DNA of 64,000 nucleotides from Paractinoplanes pyxinae (lineage in GTDB: Bacteria; Actinomycetota; Actinomycetes; Mycobacteriales; Micromonosporaceae), in contig NZ_JAPNTZ010000003.1 of NCBI RefSeq assembly GCF_026626335.1, positions 310,001 to 374,000 on the forward strand, in the 5' to 3' direction. The notes beneath the pieces are model-generated. The model was not told the DNA's origin. It saw nothing but the letters and a program-made list of their open reading frames with translations, and made no database searches. Of this stretch, positions 18,585 to 29,386 are shown piece by piece. The translations under genes and the position numbers were made by a program. Every line of letters starts with the position of its first letter. Position 1 is the first letter of the stretch.

Positions 18585-19906
18585 CCCGGCTGCTGGGGGC
18601 GCTGCACAACGACGCCGACCTGACCGGCGCCGTACGCGATCCGGAAACGACCCTTCCGCGGCATGAGCTGCTGGAACGGGCCTCGGGGCTGGCGGCCGAG
18701 ATCGCCGGCCGGCGCATGGTGGCGGTCCGCGCGACGCCGACCGTCGACACGATTGTCGTGATCACCGCCGCCCTGCTGGCGGGCGTGCCCGTCGTACCTG
18801 TGCCGCCCGACGCCGGCGAACTCGAGCGCGCCCACATCCTCGACGACTCCGGCGCCGAGCTGATCGAGGCGCGGACGACCGGCACCAACCACCGTGTGCC
18901 GGACGAGCCCGACCCGGATGCGCCCGCCCTGGTCCTCTACACGAGCGGCACCACCGGCCCGCCCAAGGGCGCCGTCCTCTCGCGGCGCGCCCTGGCCGCC
19001 GACCTCGACGCGCTGGCCCAGGTCTGGCAGTGGACCGCCGGCGACACCCTTGTGCACGGGCTCCCGCTCTTCCACGTGCACGGGCTGGTGCTGGGCGTGC
19101 TCGGCCCTCTGCGCATCGGCTCGCGGCTCGCCCACACCGGCAAACCCACACCCCAGGCGTACGCGGCCACGCCCGGCACGATGTACTTCGGCGTACCCAC
19201 CGTCTGGTCCCGGATCTGCGCCGCGCCCACCGAGGCCCGCGAGCTGCGCCCGGCCCGCCTGCTCGTCTCCGGCAGCGCGCCCCTGCCCGCCCCGGTCTTC
19301 GACGCGATGCGCGAGCTCACCGGTCAGGCCCCGGTCGAGCGCTACGGCATGACCGAGACCCTGATCACGGTGAGCGCCCGGGCCGACGGCGAACGCCGCC
19401 CCGGCCAGGTCGGCCTGCCGATCCCGGGCGTCGAGACGCGCCTGGTCGACGACGCCGGCGCGCCGCTGGACGAGCCGGGCACCATCGGCCACTTGCAAGT
19501 GCGCGGGGCCACCCTGTTCGACGGCTACCTGCGCCAGGCGAGGCCCGAGGGCTGGTTCGTCACCGGCGACGTGGCCACGATCGGCGCCGACGGCTGGCAC
19601 CGCATCGTCGGCCGCGCCTCCACCGACCTGATCAAGACCGGCGGCTACCGGGTCGGCGCGGGCGAGGTCGAGGACGCGCTGCTGCTGCACCCGGCCGTCC
19701 GCGAGGCCGCGGTGGTCGGCACGCCGCACCCCGACCTCGGCGAGCAGATCACCGCGTACGTCGTCGCCGAAGGCGCCACCGAGCGTGACCTGATCGCCTG
19801 GGTCGCCGACCGTCTGGCCGCCCACAAGCGACCCCGAGCCGTGCGTCTACTCGACGCGCTGCCGCGCAACGCCATGGGCAAGGTGCAGAAGGGCGCCCTG
19901 CGTTGA
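18581..19906 (+). CDS. Acyl-CoA synthetase (AMP-forming; FadD36/malonyl-CoA synthetase-like)
   Basis: A 441-residue ANL-superfamily enzyme, shorter than typical 500-residue ligases and close to the FadD36/MatB group. The ATP-binding P-loop is LYTSGTTGPPKGA. The A5 motif is ERYGMTET. A7 and A8 are GWFVTGD and the hinge region GGYRVGAGEVED. The A10 lysine is in PRNAMGKVQK. It activates a carboxylic acid through an acyl-AMP to the CoA ester; short dicarboxylic or fatty acids are plausible substrates. It overlaps both neighbours by 4 bases. Confidence 0.9.
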   Translation: MTRLLGALHNDADLTGAVRDPETTLPRHELLERASGLAAEIAGRRMVAVRATPTVDTIVVITAALLAGVPVVPVPPDAGELERAHILDDSGAELIEARTTGTNHRVPDEPDPDAPALVLYTSGTTGPPKGAVLSRRALAADLDALAQVWQWTAGDTLVHGLPLFHVHGLVLGVLGPLRIGSRLAHTGKPTPQAYAATPGTMYFGVPTVWSRICAAPTEARELRPARLLVSGSAPLPAPVFDAMRELTGQAPVERYGMTETLITVSARADGERRPGQVGLPIPGVETRLVDDAGAPLDEPGTIGHLQVRGATLFDGYLRQARPEGWFVTGDVATIGADGWHRIVGRASTDLIKTGGYRVGAGEVEDALLLHPAVREAAVVGTPHPDLGEQITAYVVAEGATERDLIAWVADRLAAHKRPRAVRLLDALPRNAMGKVQKGALR

Positions 19907-20586
19907 GCCCGCAACTGGTGCTGCGCGCGCTGATCGTCCTCTCCGGGCTGACCGGCCTGCTGATGGGCGAGCACCGCCTGGCCTACTACACCAGCCAGAG
20001 CAACATCATCACGCTCGGCTACTTCGGCGGCGTCCTCTACTGGATGATCCGCCGCCGCACGACCGACCCTGCCGCACCCCGCCTGCGCGGCGCGGTCACC
20101 CTGTGGATCGTCATCACCGGCCTGATCTCCCTCTTCATGCTGCAGCACGGCGCGAACCCGCTGCCCGGCCTGACCGTCGCCGACCCGGCCACGCGGGTCA
20201 TGAACTGGTCGCTGTTCCTGGTCCACTACGTGGTGCCGGTGCTGGTGCTCACCGACTGGCTGGCGTTCGGCCCCCGCCGCGTCTCCCCTTGGCGCGACCT
20301 TCCGCTGTGGATCCTGTTCCCCCTCGCCTACGGCGCGACCTCGGTGGCCCGGGCGATCGCCTTCCCCACGGTCAGCGACCGCTACCCCTACTTCTTCCTG
20401 AATCCCACTTCCCATGGGTACGGGTGGGTGGGCGGCCAGTTCGTCAAGCTGGGGCTCATCTTCGCCGCGCTCGGGGCCTTGCTTCTGGCGTACGACCGAC
20501 TGGCCGCCCGCTTCCCTCGGCGCCCGGACGTCACCGACGCCGCCGGTGCAAAGTTGCCTACCCGCGCCGACGCATGGAATCCATAG
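19903..20586 (+). CDS. Pr6Pr-family membrane protein
   Basis: A 227-residue polytopic membrane protein with six predicted helices. The pattern TSQSNIITLGYF in the second helix and the NWSLFLVHYVVPVLVLTDWL and PLAYGATS regions fit the Pr6Pr (FAR-17a/AIG1-like) family, whose members are poorly characterised and may hydrolyse hydroxy-fatty acyl esters. The TTG start overlaps the acyl-CoA synthetase stop (TTGA); GTG 19918 is an alternative. The pairing with an acyl-CoA ligase is suggestive of lipid work, but unproven. Confidence 0.8.
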   Translation: MSPQLVLRALIVLSGLTGLLMGEHRLAYYTSQSNIITLGYFGGVLYWMIRRRTTDPAAPRLRGAVTLWIVITGLISLFMLQHGANPLPGLTVADPATRVMNWSLFLVHYVVPVLVLTDWLAFGPRRVSPWRDLPLWILFPLAYGATSVARAIAFPTVSDRYPYFFLNPTSHGYGWVGGQFVKLGLIFAALGALLLAYDRLAARFPRRPDVTDAAGAKLPTRADAWNP

Positions 20587-21136
20587 CGCCGGCCCGCCGG
20601 TTCCACTGGCGGCACTACGGCGCCGGCCATTTGCAGTTGATGCTGCACGCCCAGGCCGACGACACCCACGACGAGCACCTCAACGTGCTGTTCGAGGGCG
20701 TCCGCGCGGTCAAGCTGCGCACGTCCTACCGGCCGCTGATCCTCCGGCTCGCCGACGCCGAAACCCGCGCGGACACCGCCACCCTCGCCGAGGCCGGCGG
20801 TTTCGCCGACGCCGCTCGCTTTTCCCGTCGCCTCGCCCATGCCGCCGGTTCCGCCGACGCCGCTCGCTTTCCCGCTGCCTCGCCGAGGCCGCCGGTTCCG
20901 CCCGCACTTCCCGCCGCCCCGCCGATGCCGCCGACGCCGCTCGCTTTTCCCGCTGCCTCGCCGAGGCCGCCGGTTCCGCCGACGCCGCCCGCTTTTCCCG
21001 CCGCCCCGCCGATGTCGCGGGCTCCGCCCGTGAGGCGGCGCTTCGGAACGCTGACGACGCCGTTCCCGCGGTTATCCACAATGCCGAGTTGTCCACAGGC
21101 CACGACGTGGAGATCGCCGAGACTTGTCACACTTAG
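20574..21136 (+). pseudogene. Hypothetical gene with Ala-rich repeats, frameshifted in a T run
   Basis: The first 73 codons look like a genuine protein (MESIAPARRFHWRHYGAGHL, then HLNVLFEGVRAVKL). Five degenerate repeats follow, encoding AAGSADAARFSRRLAE-like units. In the second repeat the run at 20868-20870 has TTT where sister repeats have TTTT. This shifts the frame, and the current frame then runs into Pro-rich nonsense up to 21206. Restoring one T gives a 187-residue protein ending VEIAETCHT at 21136. Function unknown. The start overlaps the end of the Pr6Pr gene by 13 bases. Confidence 0.6.
20793..21013 (+). repeat. Degenerate 48/39-bp coding repeats
   Basis: Five units start at 20793, 20841, 20888, 20927 and 20966, with lengths 48, 47, 39, 39 and 48. 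Their shared core is GCCGACGCCGCTCGCTTTT. The 47-bp unit carries the single-base loss that breaks the gene. Confidence 0.85.
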
Positions 21137-21165
21137 CGGTGGCGGGGGACCTCCAGGGTGCCCGC

Positions 21166-22316
21166 TTTCAAGGGAACGTTGCACCACCCCTGCTCGTGGG
21201 GGGTGACAATGTTTGCAGATCATGTGGCCGGCTGGGTGCCGGGTGGTGCCAAGGACACGCAACGGCGCCGGTATTTCGAGTTGCTGGCGCAGGGCATGGG
21301 CACGACTGAGGCCTGCCGGATTGTCGGTGCGGACCGGCTACGAGTGGCGTCATGCCGATTCGCGCCGTTCTCGTAAGGCCTATCTGGTTGGCGAGGCAGC
21401 GTGAGCAGCGGGTAGCCGCTGCGGCCGCGGCCGCAGCGGCTGAAGCGGCGAGTTCGCCGCGGTATCTGTCGCAGCCTGAGCGGATCGTGATCGCCGATCG
21501 GCTGCTGGCCGGGGGCAGCCGGGCAGCGATCACGTCAGAGCCGGGCCGGGCCGCGGTGCACGATCAGCCGGGAGGTCCGCCGTAACCGCCACCGCGACGT
21601 CAGCTATCAGCCCTGCACCGCGCAGCAGCATGCCCAGAGCCGCCGGCCCCGGCCTAAGCCCCGCAAACTCGCCGTTAACCAGCCGCTGCACCGAGCAGTG
21701 CAAGCCATGCTCGAACAGCGATACAGCCCGCAGCGGATCAGCCGCCGGCTACGCCTGGAACATCCGGAGCAAAGCGAGCGGCACGTGTCCCACGAAACGA
21801 TCTACCAGGCCATCTACGTCCAAGGCCGCGGCTCGTTACGCCGCGAACTGGCGGGAAGGTGACCTGATGATCGGTAAAGACAACCGGTCGGCGATCGGCA
21901 CCCTGGTCGAACGCAGCACCCGCTACGTGATGCTGCTGCACCTGGGCCGCAGCCAGAACGCCGAACGCGTCCGTGACGCCCTGCTGCACACCGTGGCGAC
22001 ACTGCCGCAGCATCTGAAACGGACACTGACCTGGGACCAAGGCGTCGAAAGGGCATTGCATCACGAGTTCAGCATCGCGACGGGCATGCCGGTCTACTTC
22101 TGCGACCCCCACTCGCCCTGGCAACGCGGCTCGAACGAGAACACCAACGGACTGCTGCGCCAATACTTCCCGAAAGGCACTGACCTCGCCCAGCACACAC
22201 CCGAAGAGTTGGCCGCTGTCGCGGCCGAACTCAGCGGCGGCCCTCGGCTGGCACACACCAGCCGAGCGTCTGGCTACACTTCTGGACTTCAACGGTGGTG
22301 CAACGACCCCTTGAAA
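21166..22316. mobile_element. IS30-family insertion sequence, decayed
   Basis: The element is 1151 bp long. Imperfect 23-bp terminal inverted repeats occur at 21166-21188 and 22294-22316; both share TTTCAAGGG and CGTTGCACCACC and differ at two central positions. The enclosed transposase is IS30-type but broken. No target-site duplication is evident. The original stop codon lies within the right inverted repeat. It has inserted between the frameshifted repeat gene and the NlpC/P60 gene. Confidence 0.88.
21209..22314 (+). pseudogene. IS30-family transposase, multiple frameshifts and an internal deletion
   Basis: Pieces of one IS30 transposase appear in order in different frames: RRRYFELLAQGMGTTEACRI, RYLSQPERIVIADRLLAGGS, the HTH-proximal VSYQPCTAQQHAQSR, HVSHETIYQAIYVQGRGSLR, then the catalytic core GKDNRSAIGTLVERSTRYVM and DPHSPWQRGSNENTNGLLRQ. 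About 70 residues are missing between the SLRRELA and MIGKDN blocks. A further slip near 22245 separates the core from the original C-terminus (LGWHTPAERLATLLDFNGG). The gene cannot make an active enzyme. Confidence 0.88.
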
Positions 22317-22351
22317 CTGCCGTGGGTGGGCTCTGTCCCGGCAGCCAGAAG

Positions 22352-22828
22352 TCAGGCGCCGACGCGGGCGAAGTGGACCTGGTTCCAGTTCCAGATCTTG
22401 GCCAGCTTGACGCGGTCGCCGGGCTTGGGGGCGTGCCACACCTGGCCGGCGCCGGCGTAGACGGCCACGTGGTAGGCGCGGCTTCCCGACACCCAGAAGA
22501 CCAGGTCGCCCGGGCGGGCTGCGGCCTTCGAGATCTTGCGCGCGGCCTGATATTGGGCCTGCGCGGTGCGGGGCAACTTCAGGCCGACTTTCCCGTACGC
22601 GTAACCGGCGAGCCCGGAGCAGTCGAACGCGCCCGGTCCGCGGGCGCCGTACTTGTAGGGCTTGCCCTTCTGGGCCCGGGCGAACGCGACGACCTTGAGC
22701 CCGCGGGCGGCCACGGCGGCCGGGGCCGCGGGTGCCGCCGAGGCGGCCGCGGGGGTGACGAGCAGGGTGGTGGCGATGGCCGTCGCAGCGATCAGGAGCA
22801 GCAAGCGGCGCAGCGTCTGGACAGACAA
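22352..22828 (-). CDS. Secreted NlpC/P60 cell-wall endopeptidase
   Basis: A 158-residue exported peptidase. A Sec signal peptide covers residues 1-32 (LLLLIAATAIATTLLVTPAA). The NlpC/P60 domain follows at once: the catalytic Cys70 in AFDCSGLAGYA, His120 in AYHVAVYAG and the polar third residue His132 in VWHAPKPG. These enzymes cut the peptide stems of peptidoglycan. The TTG start is preceded by a gagga ribosome binding site. A c-di-AMP riboswitch occupies the leader, so expression probably falls when c-di-AMP is high. Confidence 0.9.
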   Translation of the reverse strand: MSVQTLRRLLLLIAATAIATTLLVTPAAASAAPAAPAAVAARGLKVVAFARAQKGKPYKYGARGPGAFDCSGLAGYAYGKVGLKLPRTAQAQYQAARKISKAAARPGDLVFWVSGSRAYHVAVYAGAGQVWHAPKPGDRVKLAKIWNWNQVHFARVGA

Positions 22829-22830
22829 AT

Positions 22831-22975
22831 CGATCCTCGGTCCTTCAACCGCCTGCGAGGTTAGCTGTCGGATTAGGCCTGAAGGCGGCCCGTCGCTCGC
22901 GCGACTTCACCCCGAGCCGGTCCACACGGACCGGCGAAATGGTTTCCCCGTTCCCGCCCACTGAAGTCCTGTCGA
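22831..22975 (-). promoter_or_regulatory. c-di-AMP riboswitch (ydaO-yuaA class)
   Basis: Read on the minus strand, the leader has the conserved blocks of this class in order: GGGGAAACC, CGGGGUGAA, CGGGCC, UAAUCCGACAGCUAACCUCG and GCAGGCGGUUG. It ends in the ribosome binding site of the NlpC/P60 gene. In actinobacteria this riboswitch is known to precede cell-wall hydrolase (NlpC/P60, Rpf) genes, which matches. Boundaries are approximate. Closing of the ribosome binding site or early termination are both possible modes. Confidence 0.9.
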
Positions 22976-23256
22976 TGTCAGGTCGGCCGCTTCCGGGTGG
23001 GCGGGACTCGGCGTCCCGGGGCGGCACGGGATGACGATCGGCCGGTTCGAGCGAACCTGATGCTTTCGCAGGGGCCTCAGCGGAAACACTTGTCACGGAT
23101 CGGAATCTTCGGCGGATGTCTTTCCGGACATCGGGGATCAGCGGGGAGTGACCGGCGCGATTTCCGGCGCGGCAGGCGGTGAGGCTCGTCACCCAAATGG
23201 TCCTGATCAGCGGCCCGCCCGGTCTTCGAATGCACCCCGAATGACTACGCAGAGCA

Positions 23257-23276
23257 ACCTAAGGCATCTCTTAGGT
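23257..23276. promoter_or_regulatory. Inverted repeat, candidate operator of the cox operon
   Basis: ACCTAAG and CTTAGGT form perfect 7-bp arms around a 6-bp spacer. The site ends 5 bases before a TTGACA -35 hexamer, an activator- or repressor-like position. Confidence 0.5.
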
Positions 23277-23281
23277 AGCTG

Positions 23282-23310
23282 TTGACATTGGACGGCGCTC
23301 AGGAAAGATG
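23282..23310 (+). promoter_or_regulatory. Probable sigma-70-type promoter of the cox operon
   Basis: A consensus TTGACA (23282-23287) is followed after 17 bases by a weak -10 (AAGATG, 23305-23310). It lies 25 bases upstream of the coxM start. The weak -10 fits a need for activation. Confidence 0.5.
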
Positions 23311-23334
23311 CCTGTCAATCGCAGGAGGTGCAGC

Positions 23335-24210
23335 GTGCAGGTGCCGGCCCCGTTCGAGTACGAACGTGCCACCAGTGTGGACCAGGCCATCGGTCTGCTG
23401 GAACGTCTGGGCAGCTCAGCGCGGCTGGTGGCGGGCGGTCACAGCCTGCTGCCGATGATGAAGCTGCGGCTGGCCAACTTCGACTATCTGATCGACATCA
23501 ACCCGCTGCACGCCGAGCTGGGCTACATCCGGCCGGTCGGCGACGAGGTTCGCATCGGGGCGCTGACCCGGCACCGCGAGCTGCTGGAGTCCGACGAGCT
23601 GGCCGCCGCGTTCCCGATCTTCCGGGACGCCGAGCGGGTGATCGCCGACCCGGTCGTACGCAACCGGGGCACGCTGGGCGGCTCGCTGTGCCAGGCCGAC
23701 CCGTCGGAAGACCTCTCCGCGGTGTGCACGACGCTGGACGCGCGCTGCGTGATCCGCGGGCCGGGCGGCGCCGAGCGGGTCGTGACGATGGAGGAGTTCC
23801 ACGTCGGCCCGTACGAGACGGCGGTCGGCGACGACGAGATGCTGACCGAGATCCGGTTGCCGCTGCGGCCGGGTGGGGGCAGCGCGTACGAGAAGGTGGA
23901 GCGCCGCGCGGGCGACTGGGCCGTGGTGTCGGCCGGCGCCGCGGTGTGGCTGGCCGCCGACGGCACGATCACCGACGCCCGGGTGGGTCTGGCCGCCGTC
24001 GGGCCCAACACCACCGGCATCCCGGAGGTCTCGGCCGCCCTGCGGGGCCGCGAACCGGCCGAGGATCTGTACGAACAGGCCGGCGCGATCGCGGCGCGCA
24101 GCTGCGACCCGGCCACCGACCAGCGGGGCAGCGCCGACTACAAACGCCACCTGGCCGACGAGCTGACCCGGCGGACGCTGCGCACCGCCGTGGCCCGGGC
24201 GAGGAGCTGA
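23335..24210 (+). CDS. coxM: CO dehydrogenase medium (FAD) subunit
   Basis: The 291-residue flavoprotein subunit of the molybdenum hydroxylase. It shows the two FAD-binding motifs of CoxM-type subunits: AGGHSLLP (near residue 35) and TLGGSL (near 113). The C-terminal CO_deh_flav_C domain follows. It passes electrons from the iron-sulfur clusters of CoxS to quinone or another acceptor. The GTG start has an AGGAGG ribosome binding site 6 bases upstream. An upstream in-frame ATG at 23308 lies before that site and is rejected. It is the first gene of the operon; coxS starts 2 bases after its stop. Confidence 0.92.
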   Translation: MQVPAPFEYERATSVDQAIGLLERLGSSARLVAGGHSLLPMMKLRLANFDYLIDINPLHAELGYIRPVGDEVRIGALTRHRELLESDELAAAFPIFRDAERVIADPVVRNRGTLGGSLCQADPSEDLSAVCTTLDARCVIRGPGGAERVVTMEEFHVGPYETAVGDDEMLTEIRLPLRPGGGSAYEKVERRAGDWAVVSAGAAVWLAADGTITDARVGLAAVGPNTTGIPEVSAALRGREPAEDLYEQAGAIAARSCDPATDQRGSADYKRHLADELTRRTLRTAVARARS

Positions 24211-24212
24211 GC

Positions 24213-27073
<2,861 letters not shown>

Positions 27074-27080
27074 GGTGCCC

Positions 27081-27953
27081 ATGTCTTCTGTCGCCGAGAA
27101 AGCCGCCGACCTCGCCCGGGCCCGCCGGCCGTTCGTGCACGCGACGGTAGTCCGCGCCCAGGAGCCGACGTCGGCCCGACCCGGCGACGACGCGGTCATC
27201 CTCGACGACGGCTCGATCGAGGGGTTCGTGGGCGGGGTGTGCGCCGAGAGCTCGGTGCGGGCGGCGGCCCTGGACACCCTGAAGGACGGCAACACGCTGT
27301 TGCTGCGGGTGCTGCCGGACGACGCGGCGGGGTTCCCCGAGACGCCGGGCGCGCTGGTCGTGGTCAACCCGTGCCATTCGGGCGGGGCGATCGAGATCTT
27401 CCTGCGGCCGGTGCTGCCCAAGCCGCTGCTCGGTGTCGTCGGCAGCACGCCGATCGGGCGGGCGGTGGCCTCCCTGGCGGAGTTCCTCGATTTCGAGGTC
27501 GCGCCGGATTCGTCCTTCGAGGGCGCGGCGGCCGTCGTGGTGGCCGGGCTGGGACGCGACGAGGAGAAGGCGATCAGGGCGGCGCTGGACGCTTCCGTTC
27601 CGTACGTGGCGCTGGTGGCCAGCCACAAGCGGGGCGCGGTGGTGCTCGACGGCATGGGCCTGACCGAGGACGAGCGCGCCCGGGTGCGGCCGCACGCCGG
27701 GCTCGACATCGGGGCCCGCACGCCGAAAGAGATCGCGCTCTCGATCCTGGCCGAGGTCGTCCGCGAGCTGCGGGCCAACGCCACGTCGCCCGACGACATG
27801 GTGCATCCGAAGGAGCCCTCGCCCCGGCAGGCCGTCGACCCCGTCTGCGGCATGACCGTCCTCATCGACGACGACACGCCGCACGCCGTCGTCGACGGGC
27901 AGGACTACTGGTTCTGCCGGGTGGGGTGCCGCGACAGCTTCGTGGCGGCCTAG
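27081..27953 (+). CDS. XdhC/CoxI-family maturation factor fused to a YHS domain
   Basis: A 290-residue protein. The N-terminal XdhC_CoxI domain (residues 1-115) includes DGSIEGFVGGVCAESSV. The Rossmann-like XdhC_C domain (about 118-235) has VVGSTPIGRAV. A YHS metal-binding-type domain ends the protein (DPVCGMTV, then YWFCRVGCRDSF). XdhC proteins protect and insert modified molybdenum cofactor into hydroxylases. The YHS tail may sense or deliver copper or sulfur, an inference. ATG 27081 with gaggtg upstream is preferred over GTG 27075. Confidence 0.88.
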   Translation: MSSVAEKAADLARARRPFVHATVVRAQEPTSARPGDDAVILDDGSIEGFVGGVCAESSVRAAALDTLKDGNTLLLRVLPDDAAGFPETPGALVVVNPCHSGGAIEIFLRPVLPKPLLGVVGSTPIGRAVASLAEFLDFEVAPDSSFEGAAAVVVAGLGRDEEKAIRAALDASVPYVALVASHKRGAVVLDGMGLTEDERARVRPHAGLDIGARTPKEIALSILAEVVRELRANATSPDDMVHPKEPSPRQAVDPVCGMTVLIDDDTPHAVVDGQDYWFCRVGCRDSFVAA

Positions 27954-27956
27954 CCG

Positions 27957-28529
27957 ATGGGGGTCACCGGGCTGGTGCTGGCGGCGGGCGGATCGCTGCG
28001 GCTGGGCGAGGCCAAGCAACTGCTTCCCTACCGCGGCCGTACGCTGCTCGACGCCACGCTCGATGTCGCGCGTTCCTGCGGCTTCGACCAGCTGCTGGTC
28101 ACGCTGGGCGGCTCGGCCCCGGCCGTCCGCGACCAGGTGGATCTCTCGGGCTGCACGGTGATCGAGAACCCGTCGTACTCGGCCGGCTGTGGTTCGTCGG
28201 TCAGTTCGGCGATTTCCCGCGTACGCGGCGGTTCGCTCGTCCTGCTGCTCGGTGATCAGCCCGGCGTGCGCGCGTCCTCCGTGCGGGCGCTGCTGGCCGC
28301 ACCGACCTCGATCGCGGTGTGCCGCTACGACGACGGGCTCGGGCATCCGTTCCTGTTCCGCCGGCCGGTCTTCTCCGAGCTGGCCGGCCTGCACGGCGAC
28401 AAGGCGGTGTGGAAGCTGCTGCACTCGGGCGCCTTCCCGGTGACCGAGGCGCCGGTGGACGGGCCGGTGCCGATCGACGTGGACACGCGGGCCGACTACG
28501 AGCGTCTGCTGGCCGGTGAGGCCCGGTGA
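27957..28529 (+). CDS. MobA-like nucleotidyltransferase (molybdenum cofactor)
   Basis: A 190-residue NTP transferase. The N-terminal glycine-rich loop LAAGGSLRLGEAKQ is the MobA/MocA signature. LLLGDQPGV is the metal-binding Asp region and GHPFLF the substrate loop. Relatives add CMP or GMP to molybdopterin; CMP is expected for CO dehydrogenase, which uses the cytosine dinucleotide cofactor. It starts 4 bases after the XdhC stop and overlaps the MoxR gene by 4 bases, so it belongs to CO dehydrogenase maturation. Confidence 0.87.
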   Translation: MGVTGLVLAAGGSLRLGEAKQLLPYRGRTLLDATLDVARSCGFDQLLVTLGGSAPAVRDQVDLSGCTVIENPSYSAGCGSSVSSAISRVRGGSLVLLLGDQPGVRASSVRALLAAPTSIAVCRYDDGLGHPFLFRRPVFSELAGLHGDKAVWKLLHSGAFPVTEAPVDGPVPIDVDTRADYERLLAGEAR

Positions 28530-29386
28530 TCGACGCTGCCGACGTGCGGGCGCGGCTTGACGCCGTCGACTATCTGGTCGACGACGGCCTGGCCATGGCC
28601 GTGTTCCTGGCTCTGCGGCTGGGCAAGCCGTTGCTGCTCGAGGGGGAGCCCGGCGTCGGCAAGACCGCGGCGGCCAAGGCGTTGTCGCTCGCGCTGCCGG
28701 CGCCGCTCATCCGGCTGCAGTGCTACGAGGGGCTGACCGCGGGCGAAGCCCTCTACGAGTGGAACTACCAGCGGCAGCTGCTCGCCATCCGGCTGGCCGA
28801 GGCCCGGCACGAGAAGCTGACCGACGCCGACCTCTTCACGGCGGAGTTCCTGCAGGAAAGACCGATCCTGCGGGCCGTACGCCATTCCGGGCCCACGCCG
28901 CCGGTGCTGCTCATCGACGAGATCGACCGGGCTGACGACGAGTTCGAGGCGCTGCTGTTCGAGTTCCTGGGCGAGGCCGCGATCACCGTCCCCGAGCTGG
29001 GCACCTTCACCGCGCTGCGGCCGCCGGTCGTGGTGCTCACCTCCAACCGCAGCCGCGACCTGCACGACGCCCTGCGCCGCCGCTGCCTCTACCACTGGAT
29101 CGAGTTCCCGGCCCCGGCCCGCGCCGCCGAGATCGTGCGGCGCTCGGTTCCCGGGGCCACGGAACCGCTCATCCGCAGCGCCACCGAGTTCATCGGGCGC
29201 GTCCGCGGTCTCGAGCTCGACAAGGCGCCCGGCCTAGCCGAGACGATCGACTGGGTGTCGGCCCTGTCCGCGCTCGGCGTCGCCGACCTAACCGACGCCG
29301 CGGTCGTCACCACGCTCGGCACCATCGCCAAGACCCCCGACGACCGGACCGCCGTCGCCCTCGCCGTCCACCAGGAGACGTCATGA
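28526..29386 (+). CDS. coxD: MoxR-family AAA+ ATPase CoxD
   Basis: A 286-residue AAA+ chaperone. Walker A is GEPGVGKTAAAK (near residue 41). Walker B is LLIDEIDRAD. The sensor 1 region is VLTSNRSRDLHDALRRR. In Oligotropha the related CoxD acts with the VWA protein CoxE to insert sulfur and copper into the active site of CoxL. The coxE gene here is two genes downstream, consistent with that role. GTG overlaps the previous stop, and its own stop overlaps coxG (ATGA). Confidence 0.9.
   Translation: MIDAADVRARLDAVDYLVDDGLAMAVFLALRLGKPLLLEGEPGVGKTAAAKALSLALPAPLIRLQCYEGLTAGEALYEWNYQRQLLAIRLAEARHEKLTDADLFTAEFLQERPILRAVRHSGPTPPVLLIDEIDRADDEFEALLFEFLGEAAITVPELGTFTALRPPVVVLTSNRSRDLHDALRRRCLYHWIEFPAPARAAEIVRRSVPGATEPLIRSATEFIGRVRGLELDKAPGLAETIDWVSALSALGVADLTDAAVVTTLGTIAKTPDDRTAVALAVHQETS

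Larger units (their letters stand above)
22976..23334. other. Divergent promoter region between NlpC/P60 and the cox operon
   Basis: About 360 bp without a gene. The left part must hold the promoter of the riboswitch transcript. It contains an interrupted palindrome (GGTTCG AG CGAACC, 23044-23057). The right part holds the cox promoter and a 20-bp inverted repeat. Confidence 0.6.

Noticed and set aside
23044..23057. GGTTCGAGCGAACC as a tRNA T-arm.
   Set aside because: No acceptor stem, anticodon arm or cloverleaf can be formed around it. It is at most an inverted repeat.
23257..23276. An iron (IdeR/DtxR) box before the cox operon.
   Set aside because: The IdeR consensus has TTAGGT-type arms facing the other way. 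Here ACCTAAG comes first with a 6-bp spacer, so the match is poor.
23308..23334. ATG 23308 as the coxM start.
   Set aside because: It lies upstream of the AGGAGG ribosome binding site that serves GTG 23335 and within the likely -10 box.
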